A stretch of DNA of 64,000 bases from Paracoccaceae bacterium (GCA_017510335.1 JAFWNM010000001.1:52176-116175), one strand, 5' to 3'. Shown: positions 18,111 through 27,789, numbered from the stretch's first letter. Notes: generated from the letters alone by a model not told the origin. Numbers and translations: made by a program.

Positions 18111-18162
18111 TGACCCCAGGGAGGAGGAGGGGGGCCGTTGCACTGTTCGGGTCATGGACCCG
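18111..18162 (-). ncRNA. CcsR-like hairpin 5, with alternative pairing
   Basis: CCCC and GGGG close a 13-base loop with CCTCCTCCC. TGACCC at 18111 could also pair with GGGTCA at 18149. That segment can instead form its own CGGGTC/GACCCG hairpin at 18148-18162. It is the least regular unit and may switch structure or be decaying. Confidence 0.6.
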
Positions 18163-18170
18163 ATATTCCA

Positions 18171-18210
18171 GGGACAGTCAGGCCAGGGAGGAGGAGGGCC
18201 TTGCTGTCCC
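18171..18210 (-). ncRNA. CcsR-like hairpin 4
   Basis: A 7-bp outer stem (GGGACAG/CTGTCCC), a small internal loop, a 4-bp GGCC/GGCC inner stem, and a 12-base loop with CCTCCTCCC on the minus strand. Confidence 0.83.
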
Positions 18211-18247
18211 AACGATCACCCCTAGGGAGGAGGACGGGGTGCTCGTT
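18211..18247 (-). ncRNA. CcsR-like hairpin 3
   Basis: A stem of 6 bp (CACCCC/GGGGTG), one mismatch, then 5 bp (AACGA/TCGTT). The loop holds TCCTCCCTA on the minus strand. It is separated from hairpin 2 by about 42 bases. Confidence 0.8.
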
Positions 18248-18289
18248 CGTGGACCGGTTTCTGGCAATCTGCCATGGCCGGAATAGGGT

Positions 18290-18322
18290 GACGGTGATTG
18301 GGGAGGAGGATCAATCACCGTC
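18290..18322 (-). ncRNA. CcsR-like hairpin 2
   Basis: A perfect 11-bp stem (GACGGTGATTG and its complement) with an 11-base loop holding TCCTCCTCCC on the minus strand. Confidence 0.87.
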
Positions 18323-18328
18323 GCTCTC

Positions 18329-18354
18329 GGACCCCAGGGAGGAGGAGGGGGTCC
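18329..18354 (-). ncRNA. CcsR-like hairpin 1
   Basis: A 7-bp stem (GGACCCC/GGGGTCC) with a 12-base loop containing CCTCCTCCC on the minus strand. It is the unit nearest the DUF1127 stop codon, only 8 bases away. Confidence 0.85.
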
Positions 18355-18361
18355 AAAACCA

Positions 18362-18574
18362 TTAATTCTCGTATGCGGCCTCGTATGCCAGGCGCGTGAT
18401 CATGGAGCGGCTGATGCCAAGGTCATCCAGTTCACGGCTGCTCAGGCGGCTCAGCTCGTCATGGGTGCGCTTGTAAACCCGGTAGCGTGCGAATGTATCA
18501 GCAACACTTTCAACCCAACCGATAAGGTAGGCGAGGGGGCGAACAGCGCTAACATTTGCTGTGATATGTGCCAT
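18362..18574 (-). CDS. DUF1127 small protein, likely CcaF1-type RNA-binding protein
   Basis: The 70-residue product ends in the DUF1127 signature, here YKRTHDELSRLSSRELDDLGISRSMI, an arginine-rich helical motif. It is immediately upstream of the six CCUCCUCCC hairpins. In R. sphaeroides the protein in this position (CcaF1) binds RNA and affects maturation of the co-transcribed CcsR RNAs; the same role here is inferred from sequence type and synteny. The start at 18574 has only a weak ribosome site (GAGA). Stress-induced expression is expected but no RpoH promoter could be assigned with confidence. Confidence 0.9.
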   Translation of the reverse strand: MAHITANVSAVRPLAYLIGWVESVADTFARYRVYKRTHDELSRLSSRELDDLGISRSMITRLAYEAAYEN

Positions 18575-18639
18575 TTTGCGTTTTCTCTTTTTATCATGTT
18601 GCGGTCAGTGCCGCGTCTTGTTGAATTCAAAATAGCAAT

Positions 18640-18671
18640 TTGCTGCATCCGCACAATAGACGATGCTGCAA
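18640..18671. promoter_or_regulatory. Imperfect palindrome upstream of the DUF1127/small RNA operon
   Basis: TTGCTGCATC and GATGCTGCAA are inverted repeats with a single mismatch, 12 bases apart, about 65-100 bases before the DUF1127 start. It could be an operator or a 5' leader hairpin. No known protein site is recognised. Confidence 0.35.
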
Positions 18672-18791
18672 TGCGGCTATGCGCCAGCGTCATGTTTACG
18701 CTAGGGAAATTAACAAACTGCTGCGAAATTGGACCATCCCCCGCGCAGTGCAGTCGTGCACGGGGGGGAGAAGATGAGTCTGGAAGCTATA

Positions 18792-19226
18792 TTAATTGAT
18801 CAAGTGTTCGGAAATAGTGTTAGCGATATCAACAAGTTCTTGCGCATCAGCGCGGGGTGGCGCGCTGAAGGCACCTGGACCGTCCTGTAGATACGCGGCA
18901 GACGTGACGTCATGCATATGATGCATGGGCACGACATGGGCATGCGCATGGGGGACATGAATCCCCGTAAAAAACATGGAAACGCGCGGCACCTGATAGA
19001 TTAATTTTTGGGCGCGCGCTATTTTCTGCGCGCAAAAGGTGACACGCGCGGCCAGATCCTGCGGCAAATCTTCGAACCAGGTGAAATGCGCTTTGGGAAT
19101 CACCAACGCATGTCCCGCCCGAATGGGATGCAGATCAAGAAATGCAAGGATGTGCGCATCCTCGTGTATCTTGTGGCATGGCAATGCCCCCGATGCGATC
19201 TTGCAGAACAGACAGTCATGTTGCAT
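18792..19226 (-). CDS. HIT-family nucleotide hydrolase
   Basis: The 144-residue protein has the histidine triad HVPHAHAHVVP (HxHxHxx type) at about residues 90-100 and the N-terminal CLFCKI zinc-like segment. HIT proteins hydrolyse nucleotide phosphoramidates or dinucleoside polyphosphates. AGGAG lies 6 bases before the ATG. A second, shorter HIT protein is encoded at 41924-42307; the two are only distantly alike. The physiological substrate is unknown. Confidence 0.9.
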   Translation of the reverse strand: MQHDCLFCKIASGALPCHKIHEDAHILAFLDLHPIRAGHALVIPKAHFTWFEDLPQDLAARVTFCAQKIARAQKLIYQVPRVSMFFTGIHVPHAHAHVVPMHHMHDVTSAAYLQDGPGAFSAPPRADAQELVDIANTISEHLIN

Positions 19227-19363
19227 CTGCGACTCCTGCCTTATGAATATTGGCGGCTTTTGTATGAAACGCCGCGCGCGATAATTTGTAAACAGCCCTG
19301 CCGCCCCTTGTCCATGCCGGACGAAAGGCTCATTTATCAGGGGAAATCTGGAAGGAATCCATC

Positions 19364-20434
19364 ATGACTGTGACACGCGAAAAGGTCCTGGAGGCCCTGC
19401 AAACCATTTCCCTGCCTGATGGCGGCAATCTGGTGTCGCGCGATCTGGTGCGCGCGCTGGTTGTGGATGGCGGCGCGGTGCGTTTCGTTCTGGAAACCGA
19501 AACTGCCGAAATGGCCCAGCGGCTGGCCCCCGCGCGCCAGGATGCGGAAGCAGCGGTCAAGGCGCTTGACGGGGTGTCGCGGGTGTCTGTGGCCCTGACG
19601 GCGCATGGCCCCGCCCAAAAGCCGCAAGGGGCCGCCCCGTCATTGAAGATTGGCGGGCACGCCCGCCCGCAGGGTGACAAGCAAGCGGTGCCCGGCGTGC
19701 GCCATATTGTGGCGGTCGGTTCTGGCAAGGGGGGGGTCGGCAAATCCACTGTTGCGTCCAACCTTGCGGTCGCGTTGGCGCGTCTGGGGGTGCGGGTCGG
19801 GTTGCTGGATGCCGATATATATGGCCCCAGCCAGCCAAAGATGATGGGTGTGGACCGCAGGCCCGCGTCCCCCGATGGCAAGAAGATCATCCCCTTGCAA
19901 GCGCATGGTGTCACGATGATTTCCATCGGACTGATGCTGAAGGCAGACGAGGCCGTTATCTGGCGCGGCCCCATGTTGATGGGGGCCTTGCAGCAGCTTC
20001 TGACACAGGTGGAATGGGGCGAGCTGGATATCCTGATCATCGACATGCCGCCGGGGACTGGCGACATTCAACTGACGCTGTGCCAGAAATTCGACGTGCG
20101 CGGCGCGATTGTCGTGTCCACCCCGCAGGATGTGGCGTTGCTGGATGCGCGCAAGGCGCTGCGGGCCTTTCAGACATTGAAAACACCCATACTTGGACTG
20201 ATTGAAAACATGTCGACCTATATCTGTCCCAATTGCGGGCATGAGGACCATATTTTTGGCGAAGGCGGTGTCCGCGTGGAAGCGCAAAAGCAGGGCCTGA
20301 CCTTTCTGGGGGAATTGCCCCTAAGTGTCGAAGTGCGTCTGGCCGGGGACGGCGGCATTCCTGTTGCGGCCACAGACAGCCCCGTTGCCCGCGCCTATGA
20401 GCGTATGGCCCAGCGCCTGATCGATGTGATCTGA
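19364..20434 (+). CDS. apbC: Mrp/ApbC-type P-loop ATPase, iron-sulfur cluster carrier
   Basis: The 356-residue protein has an N-terminal DUF59-like domain (about 1-85) and a MinD/Mrp ATPase domain with the deviant Walker A GKGGVGKST at about residues 121-129. The CPNC pair used by ApbC/Nbp35 proteins to bridge a 4Fe-4S cluster between two subunits is present (YICPNCGHEDHIFGEGG). It delivers Fe-S clusters to apoproteins in the cytoplasm. An AAGGA ribosome site precedes the ATG. Confidence 0.93.
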   Translation: MTVTREKVLEALQTISLPDGGNLVSRDLVRALVVDGGAVRFVLETETAEMAQRLAPARQDAEAAVKALDGVSRVSVALTAHGPAQKPQGAAPSLKIGGHARPQGDKQAVPGVRHIVAVGSGKGGVGKSTVASNLAVALARLGVRVGLLDADIYGPSQPKMMGVDRRPASPDGKKIIPLQAHGVTMISIGLMLKADEAVIWRGPMLMGALQQLLTQVEWGELDILIIDMPPGTGDIQLTLCQKFDVRGAIVVSTPQDVALLDARKALRAFQTLKTPILGLIENMSTYICPNCGHEDHIFGEGGVRVEAQKQGLTFLGELPLSVEVRLAGDGGIPVAATDSPVARAYERMAQRLIDVI

Positions 20435-21138
20435 CGCTGGTGCCGCTACGGTTGCGGGAATGACCGGGACCGTATGGCACCCATGGTATTTCATGGGAAT
20501 GACGGGTTTCCGGCTTTTCCGGTCCTGCCCTTTCCGTCTGCTGGCGCATCACACACGAATCAAGGGTCTGTGATTCGGCGTGACCCGCCGTAATTTGCGC
20601 GCAAAAACACCCCCAACGCCTTTGTTCTGACGCGAGTTGTTGTTGCATATGTGCAACTCTGGGGCGTTTGCTTGAAAATATTAAGGTATTTTCTTATCCC
20701 GGCGCTGCGCTGAATGGGATGGCATGGGCGCGCGGCATTTGGGGCGGTTCGCTGTATGTTCACGCTACATCTAGTGATACTTCCAAAGTATTAACAGAAT
20801 ACTGTGGCGCTGCGCGAAAAGTTCAGCCTGTTTGGCCCGTATTTTCCAGTTGATTACCATGCATTCCCATGTCATCCCTTTGTGCAAGATAGACGGGCAA
20901 TAAGGGGCGACCAAAGACCCCGACCGAGGCAGACAGTTTCATACAGGCACCCGCTTTATCTTGAAACAAACAGATCCGGCGCGCTTGCAAGCAGCATTCC
21001 CTCCCCCAAGGACGCAAGCGCAAACCGGGCACCCAGCGATGGGACAGTCGGCGGATCGGGCAGTGGCAGCAGCTCGATCCGCCGTTTCCATTTTCAGACC
21101 CCGTTACGGGGTCCATGGCAAAAAGGGACCGCCGCGAC
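20435..21138. other. Long noncoding region between apbC and mraZ
   Basis: This stretch of about 700 bases has no supported gene. It contains GTTGCA-TATG-TGCAAC (20642-20657) and AGTATT-AACAG-AATACT (20787-20803), two small palindromes, in its AT-richer middle. A set of GGGA/GGGC repeats lies just before mraZ (about 21040-21065), where MraZ-type boxes would be expected. It must contain the dcw promoter. RNase P RNA, found near mraZ in some relatives, was looked for and not seen. Confidence 0.5.
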
Positions 21139-21651
21139 GTGGCACGCAGGTTCAGAGGCTCCTTCCACCAGAAGGTGGACAGCAAGGGAAGGGTATCGAT
21201 CCCGGCCTCATTCCGGCGTGTTGTCGAAACCGGCGACCCCGACTGGACAGACGGTCTGCGCCCCAATCTAGTTATTGTTTACGGGCTGGACGACCAGAAC
21301 TGGCTGGACTGCTACACCGTGAATGCCATTGAAGATATCGAGGAACGCATCGACCAGATGCAACCTGGCAGCGATGACCGCGAAGCGCTGGAATTGCTGT
21401 TTCACGGGCTGGCACAGGATATGCAGATCGACGAAGACGGGCGCATTGTCCTGCCCCAGAAGCTGCGCGACAAGATCGGGCTGGATGGTGATGAGAAAGC
21501 GCTGTTCATCGCACTTGGCGACCGGTTCCAGATTTGGCGCGAAGACACGTTCGAAGCAACCAAAACAGCCGCGACCCGGGCGTATATGGCCGACCAGGGG
21601 CCGCGCTTCAACCCGCTGACAAAACTTCCACCGCGCCCAAGCTCATCATGA
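21139..21651 (+). CDS. mraZ: Transcriptional regulator MraZ
   Basis: Two SpoVT/AbrB-like halves are visible, [24 protein letters not shown] near the N terminus and [20 protein letters not shown] in the second half. MraZ binds repeated sites in front of the dcw cluster and represses it. The GTG at 21139 is chosen because it gives the usual short MARRFRG opening; an ATG at 21115 would add 8 residues. It is the first gene of the cell division and wall cluster and overlaps rsmH by 4 bases. Confidence 0.9.
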   Translation: MARRFRGSFHQKVDSKGRVSIPASFRRVVETGDPDWTDGLRPNLVIVYGLDDQNWLDCYTVNAIEDIEERIDQMQPGSDDREALELLFHGLAQDMQIDEDGRIVLPQKLRDKIGLDGDEKALFIALGDRFQIWREDTFEATKTAATRAYMADQGPRFNPLTKLPPRPSSS

Positions 21652-22637
21652 CCGAACAAGGCCAAGCCCCCCATATTCCGGTTCTGATACGCCCCATCCT
21701 GGCCCATCTTGCCCCCGTTTCGGGGGTCTGGCTGGACGGCACATTCGGGGCGGGTGGGTATGCGCGCGCGCTGCTGGACGGCGGCGCCGATCAGGTTATC
21801 GGAATTGACCGCGACCCCATGGCGCTGGATATGGCGCGCGCATGGGCGGGCCGCTATGGTGACAGGCTGCGGCTGGTTCAGGGGAATTTTGCGCAGCTTG
21901 ACACCCATGCCGGCGGGTTGGTGGATGGCATTGTGCTGGACCTTGGCGTGTCTTCGATGCAGCTTGATCAGGCCGAACGCGGGTTTTCTTTCGGCAAGGA
22001 CGGGCCGCTGGACATGCGCATGTCGCAATCAGGGCCAAGCGCCGCCGATCTGGTGAATTCCGCGCCGGAAGCGGTGCTGGCCGATATCTTGTATCACTAC
22101 GGCGAAGAACGCGCATCGCGCCGGATTGCGCGCGCCATTGTGCGCGCCCGCACGGATGCGCCGGTAACCACAACCCTGCATCTGTCCCAGATTGTTTCAA
22201 GCTGCCTGCCGCGCCCCAAACCGGGCCAAAGCCATCCCGCCACCCGCAGTTTTCAGGCGTTGCGCATTGCAGTGAACACCGAATTCGAATCTCTTGTGCA
22301 GGGGCTGGAAGCCGCGGAACGCGCGCTGCGTCCCGGTGGCAAGCTGGCAGTTGTCAGTTTCCATTCACTAGAAGACCGCATCGTGAAGCGTTTCTTGCAC
22401 TTGCGCGCAGGGCAGGGCGGGCGGTCCAACCGCTACGCGCCCGAAGCCCCGACCGATGCGCCGCGTTTCACCCTGATCGAAAAGCGCGGCGTCAGCGCGG
22501 ATGCAGATGAACTGGCACAGAACCCGCGCGCGCGGTCTGCGCGGCTGCGCATGGCGGTGCGCACAGATGCGCCTGCGGCAAAAGCCGACCGTGCCGCCCT
22601 TGGGTTGCCGGGACTTGCCCTTGATAATCTGGAATAG
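21648..22637 (+). CDS. rsmH: 16S rRNA m4C1402 methyltransferase RsmH
   Basis: The 329-residue protein begins with the HIPVL motif. It has the SAM-binding [15 protein letters not shown] followed by [30 protein letters not shown] and the C-terminal [13 protein letters not shown] segment are family signatures. It N4-methylates C1402 in the ribosomal P site. Its ATG overlaps the mraZ stop (ATGA), and ftsL starts 6 bases downstream, so the genes are translationally linked. Confidence 0.97.
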   Translation: MTEQGQAPHIPVLIRPILAHLAPVSGVWLDGTFGAGGYARALLDGGADQVIGIDRDPMALDMARAWAGRYGDRLRLVQGNFAQLDTHAGGLVDGIVLDLGVSSMQLDQAERGFSFGKDGPLDMRMSQSGPSAADLVNSAPEAVLADILYHYGEERASRRIARAIVRARTDAPVTTTLHLSQIVSSCLPRPKPGQSHPATRSFQALRIAVNTEFESLVQGLEAAERALRPGGKLAVVSFHSLEDRIVKRFLHLRAGQGGRSNRYAPEAPTDAPRFTLIEKRGVSADADELAQNPRARSARLRMAVRTDAPAAKADRAALGLPGLALDNLE

Positions 22638-22643
22638 GACAAA

Positions 22644-23015
22644 ATGCGAAGTTTGCTGTATTTCCTGACTGCTTTGGCCGTGATCGGCCTTGCTGCATGG
22701 GCCTACCGTGAAAATCACCTGACCCAGCAGGCCATGAACGAACGCGGTGCCCTGCAGCGAGAGGTCGAAAACCTTGGAAATGCGATCACGATCCAGCGGA
22801 CCGAATGGGCCTATCTGAACCGGCCTGACCGCCTGCGCGAATTGGTGGATGTCAATTTCGAGCGTTTGCGGCTGGTGCCGATGACCGCCGATCATTTTGG
22901 CGAAATCGGGCAGGTGGCCTATCCGCTGCAGGTGCTGCGCAGCGACTATTCCACCGCCGTTGAAGTGTTCGGTGATCTGCAAGACCTCTCCCCCCAGCAG
23001 GAGGACGCACCATGA
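22644..23015 (+). CDS. ftsL: Cell division protein FtsL
   Basis: The 123-residue bitopic protein has one N-terminal membrane helix (about 4-20, LLYFLTALAVIGLAAWAY) and a periplasmic coiled-coil segment (about 30-65), as expected for FtsL, which bridges FtsB/FtsQ to FtsW-FtsI at the septum. Sequence conservation in this family is low, so the position between rsmH and ftsI carries much of the weight. It overlaps ftsI by 4 bases. Confidence 0.85.
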   Translation: MRSLLYFLTALAVIGLAAWAYRENHLTQQAMNERGALQREVENLGNAITIQRTEWAYLNRPDRLRELVDVNFERLRLVPMTADHFGEIGQVAYPLQVLRSDYSTAVEVFGDLQDLSPQQEDAP

Positions 23016-24793
23016 TCCGCACGCCGTTGCGCCCGCTGGCGCGTGTCCTTAAAGCGCGCGAAACCGGCGAGAATCCCGACCATATCGAACAGGAAAACCG
23101 CCGCTTGCGGTTGGAAAACATGCGCGATGCGGCCCGCAGCCAGGCCGAAGGGCGTTTGCTGACGCTGGCGTTGCTGTTTTTGTGCGGGTTCGTGTTGCTG
23201 GGGGCCAGAATGGGGCTGTTGGCGGCCACCGAACCGCTGGAGTTGCGCGTGGGCATGGTCGAAGATATTTCCAGCGCGCGCGCCGATATTCTGGACCGCG
23301 ACGGGCGCGTTCTGGCCACCAATCTGCCGACACATGCGCTTTATGCGGAAACCCGCCGCATGGTGGACCCGGTGCGCGCGGCGCACGAACTGGCCCGCAT
23401 TTTCCCCGATATTGACGCAGACCGGATGGCGGCGCGGTTTTCCGACCCGCAGCGCCGTTTCATCTGGATAAGGGCGCAGCTTTCGCCCGAACAGCAACAG
23501 GCAGTGCATGATATTGGTGAACCGGGCCTGCTGTTTGGCCCGCGTGACATGCGCGTGTATCCAAACGGGCGCATGGCGGCGCATGTGCTGGGGGGCGCGC
23601 GCTTCGGCCAGCAAGGCGTGCGCGCCGCCGAACTTCTGGGCGTTGCGGGCGCGGAGCTGTTTTTTGATGCCCGCCTGCGCGACCCTGAACAGGTGAACGC
23701 CCCCTTGCATCTGTCGCTTGATCTGACAGTTCAGGCCACGGTGACCGAGGTTCTGGAAGGCGGCATGCATATGTTGAACGCCAAGGGCGCTTCGGCTGTG
23801 TTGATGGATGTCTACACTGGTGAAGTGATCAGCCTTGTTTCCCTGCCGGACTTTGATCCCAATCTGCGCCCCGCCCCCCCGACCGAGGGCGAACCGGCCG
23901 ACAGTCCGTTGTTCAACCGGGCTGTGCAAGGATACTACGAACTTGGGTCGGTGATGAAAAGTTTTGCTGTCGCACAAGCACTTGATGCCGGCGCAGTCAC
24001 CCCACAGAGCATTATCGACACGCGCGGCCCCCTGACATGGGGACGGTTCCGCATCAATGACTTCCGCAATTATGGCCCGCAATTGTCGGTCAAGGATGTG
24101 ATGGTCAAATCCTCCAATATCGGAACGGCGCGGATCATGCAGCCTATCGGCGCCGAGGCCCAGCAGGATTTCTTGCGCAAATTCGGGTTTCTGGACCCCG
24201 CCCCGATTGAACTGGCCGAAGCAGCGCGCGCGCGCCCGCTTTTGCCTGAACGCTGGTCCGACTTGTCGGTGATGACAATTTCCTACGGGCATGGCATGTC
24301 CACCAGCCCGCTGGCGTTGGCTGCAGGTTATGCCAGCCTGATCAATGGCGGGCGCAAGGTTACGCCCACATTGCTGCGTCAGGACAGTGTGCAGGCCGGC
24401 GCGCAGATCATCTCGGCGCAGACATCGCAGCAAATGCGCCTGATGCTGCATCAGGTCGTGCAGGAAGGCACGGCGTCCTTTGCGCGAATTCCCGGCTATC
24501 CCGTCGGGGGCAAGACCGGATCGGCAGATAAGCCGGGGCCACGCGGCGGCTATATGAAAGATGCGGTTCTGGCGACCTTCGCCAGCGTCTTCCCGTCGCA
24601 TGATCCGCGTTATGTGCTGATCGTCACGCTGGATGAAGGGGCAGACACAACCGGGCCTGAACCGCGCCGCACCGCCGGCTGGACGGCTGTGCCCGTCTCA
24701 GCGGAGATCACACGCCGCGTCGCGCCCTTGCTGGACATTCGCCCCGTTCGGCTGGAAGCTGCCAATGCAGCCTTCGAGGCGGCTGTTCAATGA
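23012..24793 (+). CDS. ftsI: Septal peptidoglycan transpeptidase FtsI (PBP3)
   Basis: The 593-residue class B penicillin-binding protein has a membrane anchor at about residues 50-72, a dimerisation domain, then the transpeptidase with SxxK in GSVMKSF, SxN in KSSNIGT and KTGS in GGKTGSADKPG. KTGS replaces the commoner KTGT. It cross-links septal peptidoglycan with FtsW. It overlaps the ftsL stop (ATGA). The gap to murE is 72 bases. Confidence 0.96.
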   Translation: MIRTPLRPLARVLKARETGENPDHIEQENRRLRLENMRDAARSQAEGRLLTLALLFLCGFVLLGARMGLLAATEPLELRVGMVEDISSARADILDRDGRVLATNLPTHALYAETRRMVDPVRAAHELARIFPDIDADRMAARFSDPQRRFIWIRAQLSPEQQQAVHDIGEPGLLFGPRDMRVYPNGRMAAHVLGGARFGQQGVRAAELLGVAGAELFFDARLRDPEQVNAPLHLSLDLTVQATVTEVLEGGMHMLNAKGASAVLMDVYTGEVISLVSLPDFDPNLRPAPPTEGEPADSPLFNRAVQGYYELGSVMKSFAVAQALDAGAVTPQSIIDTRGPLTWGRFRINDFRNYGPQLSVKDVMVKSSNIGTARIMQPIGAEAQQDFLRKFGFLDPAPIELAEAARARPLLPERWSDLSVMTISYGHGMSTSPLALAAGYASLINGGRKVTPTLLRQDSVQAGAQIISAQTSQQMRLMLHQVVQEGTASFARIPGYPVGGKTGSADKPGPRGGYMKDAVLATFASVFPSHDPRYVLIVTLDEGADTTGPEPRRTAGWTAVPVSAEITRRVAPLLDIRPVRLEAANAAFEAAVQ

Positions 24794-24865
24794 TTCATCG
24801 GCCATTGAACAGCGCTTCTGTTTCGGGCTAACAGGCAGCACCCATCCCGCAAGGAGCTAACGCGC

Positions 24866-26353
24866 GTGACTGACCAGCCGCCCCTTCGCCCCCTTTCCGC
24901 GCTTGGACTTAGTCCGACCAGAGGGGGGAATGTCCCTGTCACCGGATTGGCGCTGGACAGCCGGCAGGTGCGCCAGGGGGCATTGTTTGCGGCCCTTCCC
25001 GGCAGCCGCGTGCATGGCGCCGAATTTATTTCCTATGCGCTGCGCATGGGGGCATCTGCAATTCTGACCGACCGCGACGGCGCCGAAATTGCACATCAGG
25101 CCCTTGAAGGCAGCGCTGCAACCCTTGTTCTGGCCGAAGATCCGCGCGCGGCCTTCGCGCTGGCCTGTGCGTTGTGGTTCGGGGCGCAGCCTGCGCAGAT
25201 GGTGGCGGTGACGGGCACCAATGGCAAAACCTCGGTGGCCAGTTTCGCCCGCCAGATCTGGTCCCATCTTGGCCACGAGGCCGTGAATCTGGGCACCACT
25301 GGCGTAGAAGGGGCGTATTCTGCCCCGCTGGCCCACACAACGCCTGACCCCATTACGCTGCATCGTTTGCTGGCAGATATGGCGCAAGCGGGGGTGACCC
25401 ATGCCGCGATGGAAGCATCTTCGCACGGTTTGGACCAGCGCCGCCTTGACGGGGTGCGCCTGCGCGCCGCAGCCTTTACCAACCTGACGCAGGATCATCT
25501 GGATTACCATGTGACGATGGACGCCTATTTCGCGGCCAAAGCGCAACTTTTCGACCGGCTTTTGTCCGAAGACGGCGTGGCCGTCATCAATATGGACGAC
25601 CCCTATGGGGCCGATATTCTGGCCATTGCCGAAGCCCGCGGGCAGGGCAGTTTGACCATCGGGCGCAATGCTGATGCGGATTTGCGCATTCTGGGCCAGC
25701 GGTTTGACGCAGCAGGCCAGACGCTGCGCTTCAGTTATGCGGGCAAGACCTATCAGGAATACCTGCCGCTGATTGGCGGGTTTCAGGCGGAAAATGTGCT
25801 GGCGGCTGTCGGGCTGGTGCTGGCCTGCGGGGATGATCCTGATGACGTGGCGATGCGCCTGCCGCTTCTGGACGGGGTGCGGGGCCGCATGCAACTGGCG
25901 GGCGCGCGTGCCAATGGTGCGCCGGTTTTTGTGGATTATGCCCATACGCCCGCTGCTTTGGACGTGGCGCTGCAGGCACTGCGCCCGCATGTGATGGGGC
26001 GCTTGATTGTCGTGTTTGGCGCAGGCGGGGACCGCGACAAGGGCAAACGCCCGTTGATGGGACGCGCGGCAAGCGCACATGCCGACATCGTTTATGTGAC
26101 CGACGATAACCCAAGATCCGAAGATCCTGCGCAAATCCGGGCTGCGGTCCTGCAAGGATGCCCAAACGCCCATGAAGTGCCCGACCGCGCCGAGGCCATC
26201 TTGCGCGCGGTGGATGCGCTGGGTCCGGGGGATGCATTGCTGGTCGCCGGAAAGGGCCATGAAACCGGGCAGATCATCGGGGACACTGTCTATCCCTTTG
26301 ATGATGTGGAACAGGCAAGTGTCGCCATCGCCGCACTGGAGGCCCGCGCATGA
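24866..26353 (+). CDS. murE: UDP-MurNAc-tripeptide ligase MurE, meso-diaminopimelate-adding
   Basis: The 495-residue Mur ligase starts at GTG, supported by AAGGAG 10 bases upstream. The ATP loop is TGTNGKTSVASF and the carbamylated-lysine region follows. The DNPR motif (TDDNPRSEDP) marks the meso-DAP-adding type rather than the lysine type. It adds the third residue to the peptidoglycan precursor in the cytoplasm. It overlaps murF by 4 bases. Confidence 0.97.
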   Translation: MTDQPPLRPLSALGLSPTRGGNVPVTGLALDSRQVRQGALFAALPGSRVHGAEFISYALRMGASAILTDRDGAEIAHQALEGSAATLVLAEDPRAAFALACALWFGAQPAQMVAVTGTNGKTSVASFARQIWSHLGHEAVNLGTTGVEGAYSAPLAHTTPDPITLHRLLADMAQAGVTHAAMEASSHGLDQRRLDGVRLRAAAFTNLTQDHLDYHVTMDAYFAAKAQLFDRLLSEDGVAVINMDDPYGADILAIAEARGQGSLTIGRNADADLRILGQRFDAAGQTLRFSYAGKTYQEYLPLIGGFQAENVLAAVGLVLACGDDPDDVAMRLPLLDGVRGRMQLAGARANGAPVFVDYAHTPAALDVALQALRPHVMGRLIVVFGAGGDRDKGKRPLMGRAASAHADIVYVTDDNPRSEDPAQIRAAVLQGCPNAHEVPDRAEAILRAVDALGPGDALLVAGKGHETGQIIGDTVYPFDDVEQASVAIAALEARA

Positions 26354-27789
26354 CCCTGTGGGCAGCATCGGATGCGGCGCGTGCCACGGGCGGGCGTGCC
26401 ACGACAAACTGGCAGGCGGACGGTATTTCCATTGACACCCGCAGCTTGCAGCCGGGTGACTTGTTCATCGCGCTGAAGGCCGCGCGTGACGGGCATGATT
26501 TTGTTGCCCAAGCGCTGGGCAAGGGCGCTGCAGCGGCCATGGTGGATCATGTCCCCCTCGGGGTGGCACCGGATGCGCCGCTTCTGGTTGTGCCCGACGT
26601 CATGGCCGCGCTGGCGGCGCTGGGCGCAGCAGGGCGCGCACGCAGCAAGGCGCAGGTTGTCGCGGTAACAGGGTCTGTGGGCAAGACATCGACCAAGGAA
26701 ATGTTGCGCGAAATGCTGCAGTGTTTTGGCAAAACCCACGCAGCCGAAGCCAGTTTCAACAATCACTGGGGCGTTCCGGTAACACTGGCGCGCATGGCCC
26801 CTGACGCGGATTTTGCCGTCATCGAGATTGGCATGAACCACCCGGGCGAAATTGCGCCCTTGGCGGCGCTGGCGCGCCCGCATGTTGCGATGATTACCAC
26901 AATCGCGCCCGCACATCTGGAAGCGTTTGACGGAATTGACGGCATTGCACATGAAAAAGCCAGTATTTTTAGCGCATTGCCGCGCGACGGTCATGCAATA
27001 TTTCCCTGCGACCTGCCCACAAGCGCCATTCTGCGCGACGCGGCAACCCTGTCAGGGGCGACGCTTTGGCCTTTTGGCTACGGGGCAAGTGGTGTTTTTC
27101 CCGAAGACATGACCCAGACCGACGCCGCATTGGTGTTGCGCGCCAATGTGGGCGGCACGCGTGTGGCCGTCAGGCTGGCGAACGCGGGGGCGCATTTTGG
27201 CATGAACGGGTTGGGCTGTCTGGCTGTGGCGCATGCACTTGGGCTTGATCTGGCGCGCGCGGCGCTGGGCCTTGGGCGATGGCAGCCCCCCGCAGGGCGC
27301 GGCTTGCGCCAGACCATCGTGCTGGACACTGTGGAAGACCTGTCTTTCACCTTGATCGATGATGCGTTCAACGCAAACCCTGCATCGCTGGAAGCGGCGC
27401 TGGACATGCTGGCGAAAATTACCCCTTCGCAAACCCCGACCGGGCGGCGCGGGCGGCGCATTGCCATTCTGGGCGACATGCTGGAACTTGGCCCTGACGA
27501 ACGGGCCTTGCACGAAGCGGTTGCCGACTATCCCGCGCTGGCCAGTGTCGATCTGGTGCATTGTGTCGGGCCACGGATGGAAGCGCTGTCGCGCAAATTG
27601 CCGTTTCGCCAGCGCGGGCGGCATGTGTCCAATGCCCATGATCTGGCCGCAATGGTCCATATGCTGGTCGCGCCCGGCGATGTTGTTCTGGTCAAAGGGT
27701 CCAAGGGCAGCCTTGTGTCACGGGTTGTGGAGGCCCTGCGCAGCCTTGACGCGCCAACCCATGGCACGCGTGACCCCCGAAGAAGCTGA
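26350..27789 (+). CDS. murF: UDP-MurNAc-pentapeptide synthetase MurF
   Basis: The 479-residue Mur ligase has the ATP-binding loop [13 protein letters not shown], the MNHPGEI segment and the C-terminal [11 protein letters not shown] motif. It adds D-Ala-D-Ala to the tripeptide precursor. Translation starts inside the murE stop (ATGA), and mraY begins 10 bases after its end. It is longer than the E. coli enzyme by about 25 residues, without an extra domain. Confidence 0.97.
   Translation: MTLWAASDAARATGGRATTNWQADGISIDTRSLQPGDLFIALKAARDGHDFVAQALGKGAAAAMVDHVPLGVAPDAPLLVVPDVMAALAALGAAGRARSKAQVVAVTGSVGKTSTKEMLREMLQCFGKTHAAEASFNNHWGVPVTLARMAPDADFAVIEIGMNHPGEIAPLAALARPHVAMITTIAPAHLEAFDGIDGIAHEKASIFSALPRDGHAIFPCDLPTSAILRDAATLSGATLWPFGYGASGVFPEDMTQTDAALVLRANVGGTRVAVRLANAGAHFGMNGLGCLAVAHALGLDLARAALGLGRWQPPAGRGLRQTIVLDTVEDLSFTLIDDAFNANPASLEAALDMLAKITPSQTPTGRRGRRIAILGDMLELGPDERALHEAVADYPALASVDLVHCVGPRMEALSRKLPFRQRGRHVSNAHDLAAMVHMLVAPGDVVLVKGSKGSLVSRVVEALRSLDAPTHGTRDPRRS

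Larger units (their letters stand above)
18060..18361 (-). ncRNA. Array of six CCUCCUCCC-loop small RNA hairpins (CcsR/cuckoo RNA type)
   Basis: Six hairpins follow the DUF1127 gene on the minus strand. Each exposes CCUCCUCCC in its loop while the stems differ completely in sequence, so the loop is what is conserved. The last hairpin is followed by a run of U, ending the transcript. In Rhodobacter sphaeroides a DUF1127 gene (RSP_6037) is co-transcribed with four such RNAs, CcsR1-4, made under oxidative and heat stress via RpoH factors. Here there are six units. The loop resembles an anti-Shine-Dalgarno sequence and could bind GGAGG sites or titrate RNA-binding factors. Confidence 0.9.

Noticed and set aside
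18060-18361. A CRISPR array
   Set aside because: The GGGAGGAGGA repeats are regularly spaced at first sight, but each sits in the loop of a hairpin with unique stems, spacers differ widely in length, and there are no cas genes. The CcsR-type RNA explanation fits better.
20435-21138. RNase P RNA upstream of mraZ
   Set aside because: The conserved GAGGAAAGTCCGG start and ACAGAA motif were not found on either strand.
22946-26407. Two long minus-strand frames opposite ftsI and murE
   Set aside because: They mirror conserved cell-wall genes on the plus strand and show no domain, ribosome site or sensible composition.
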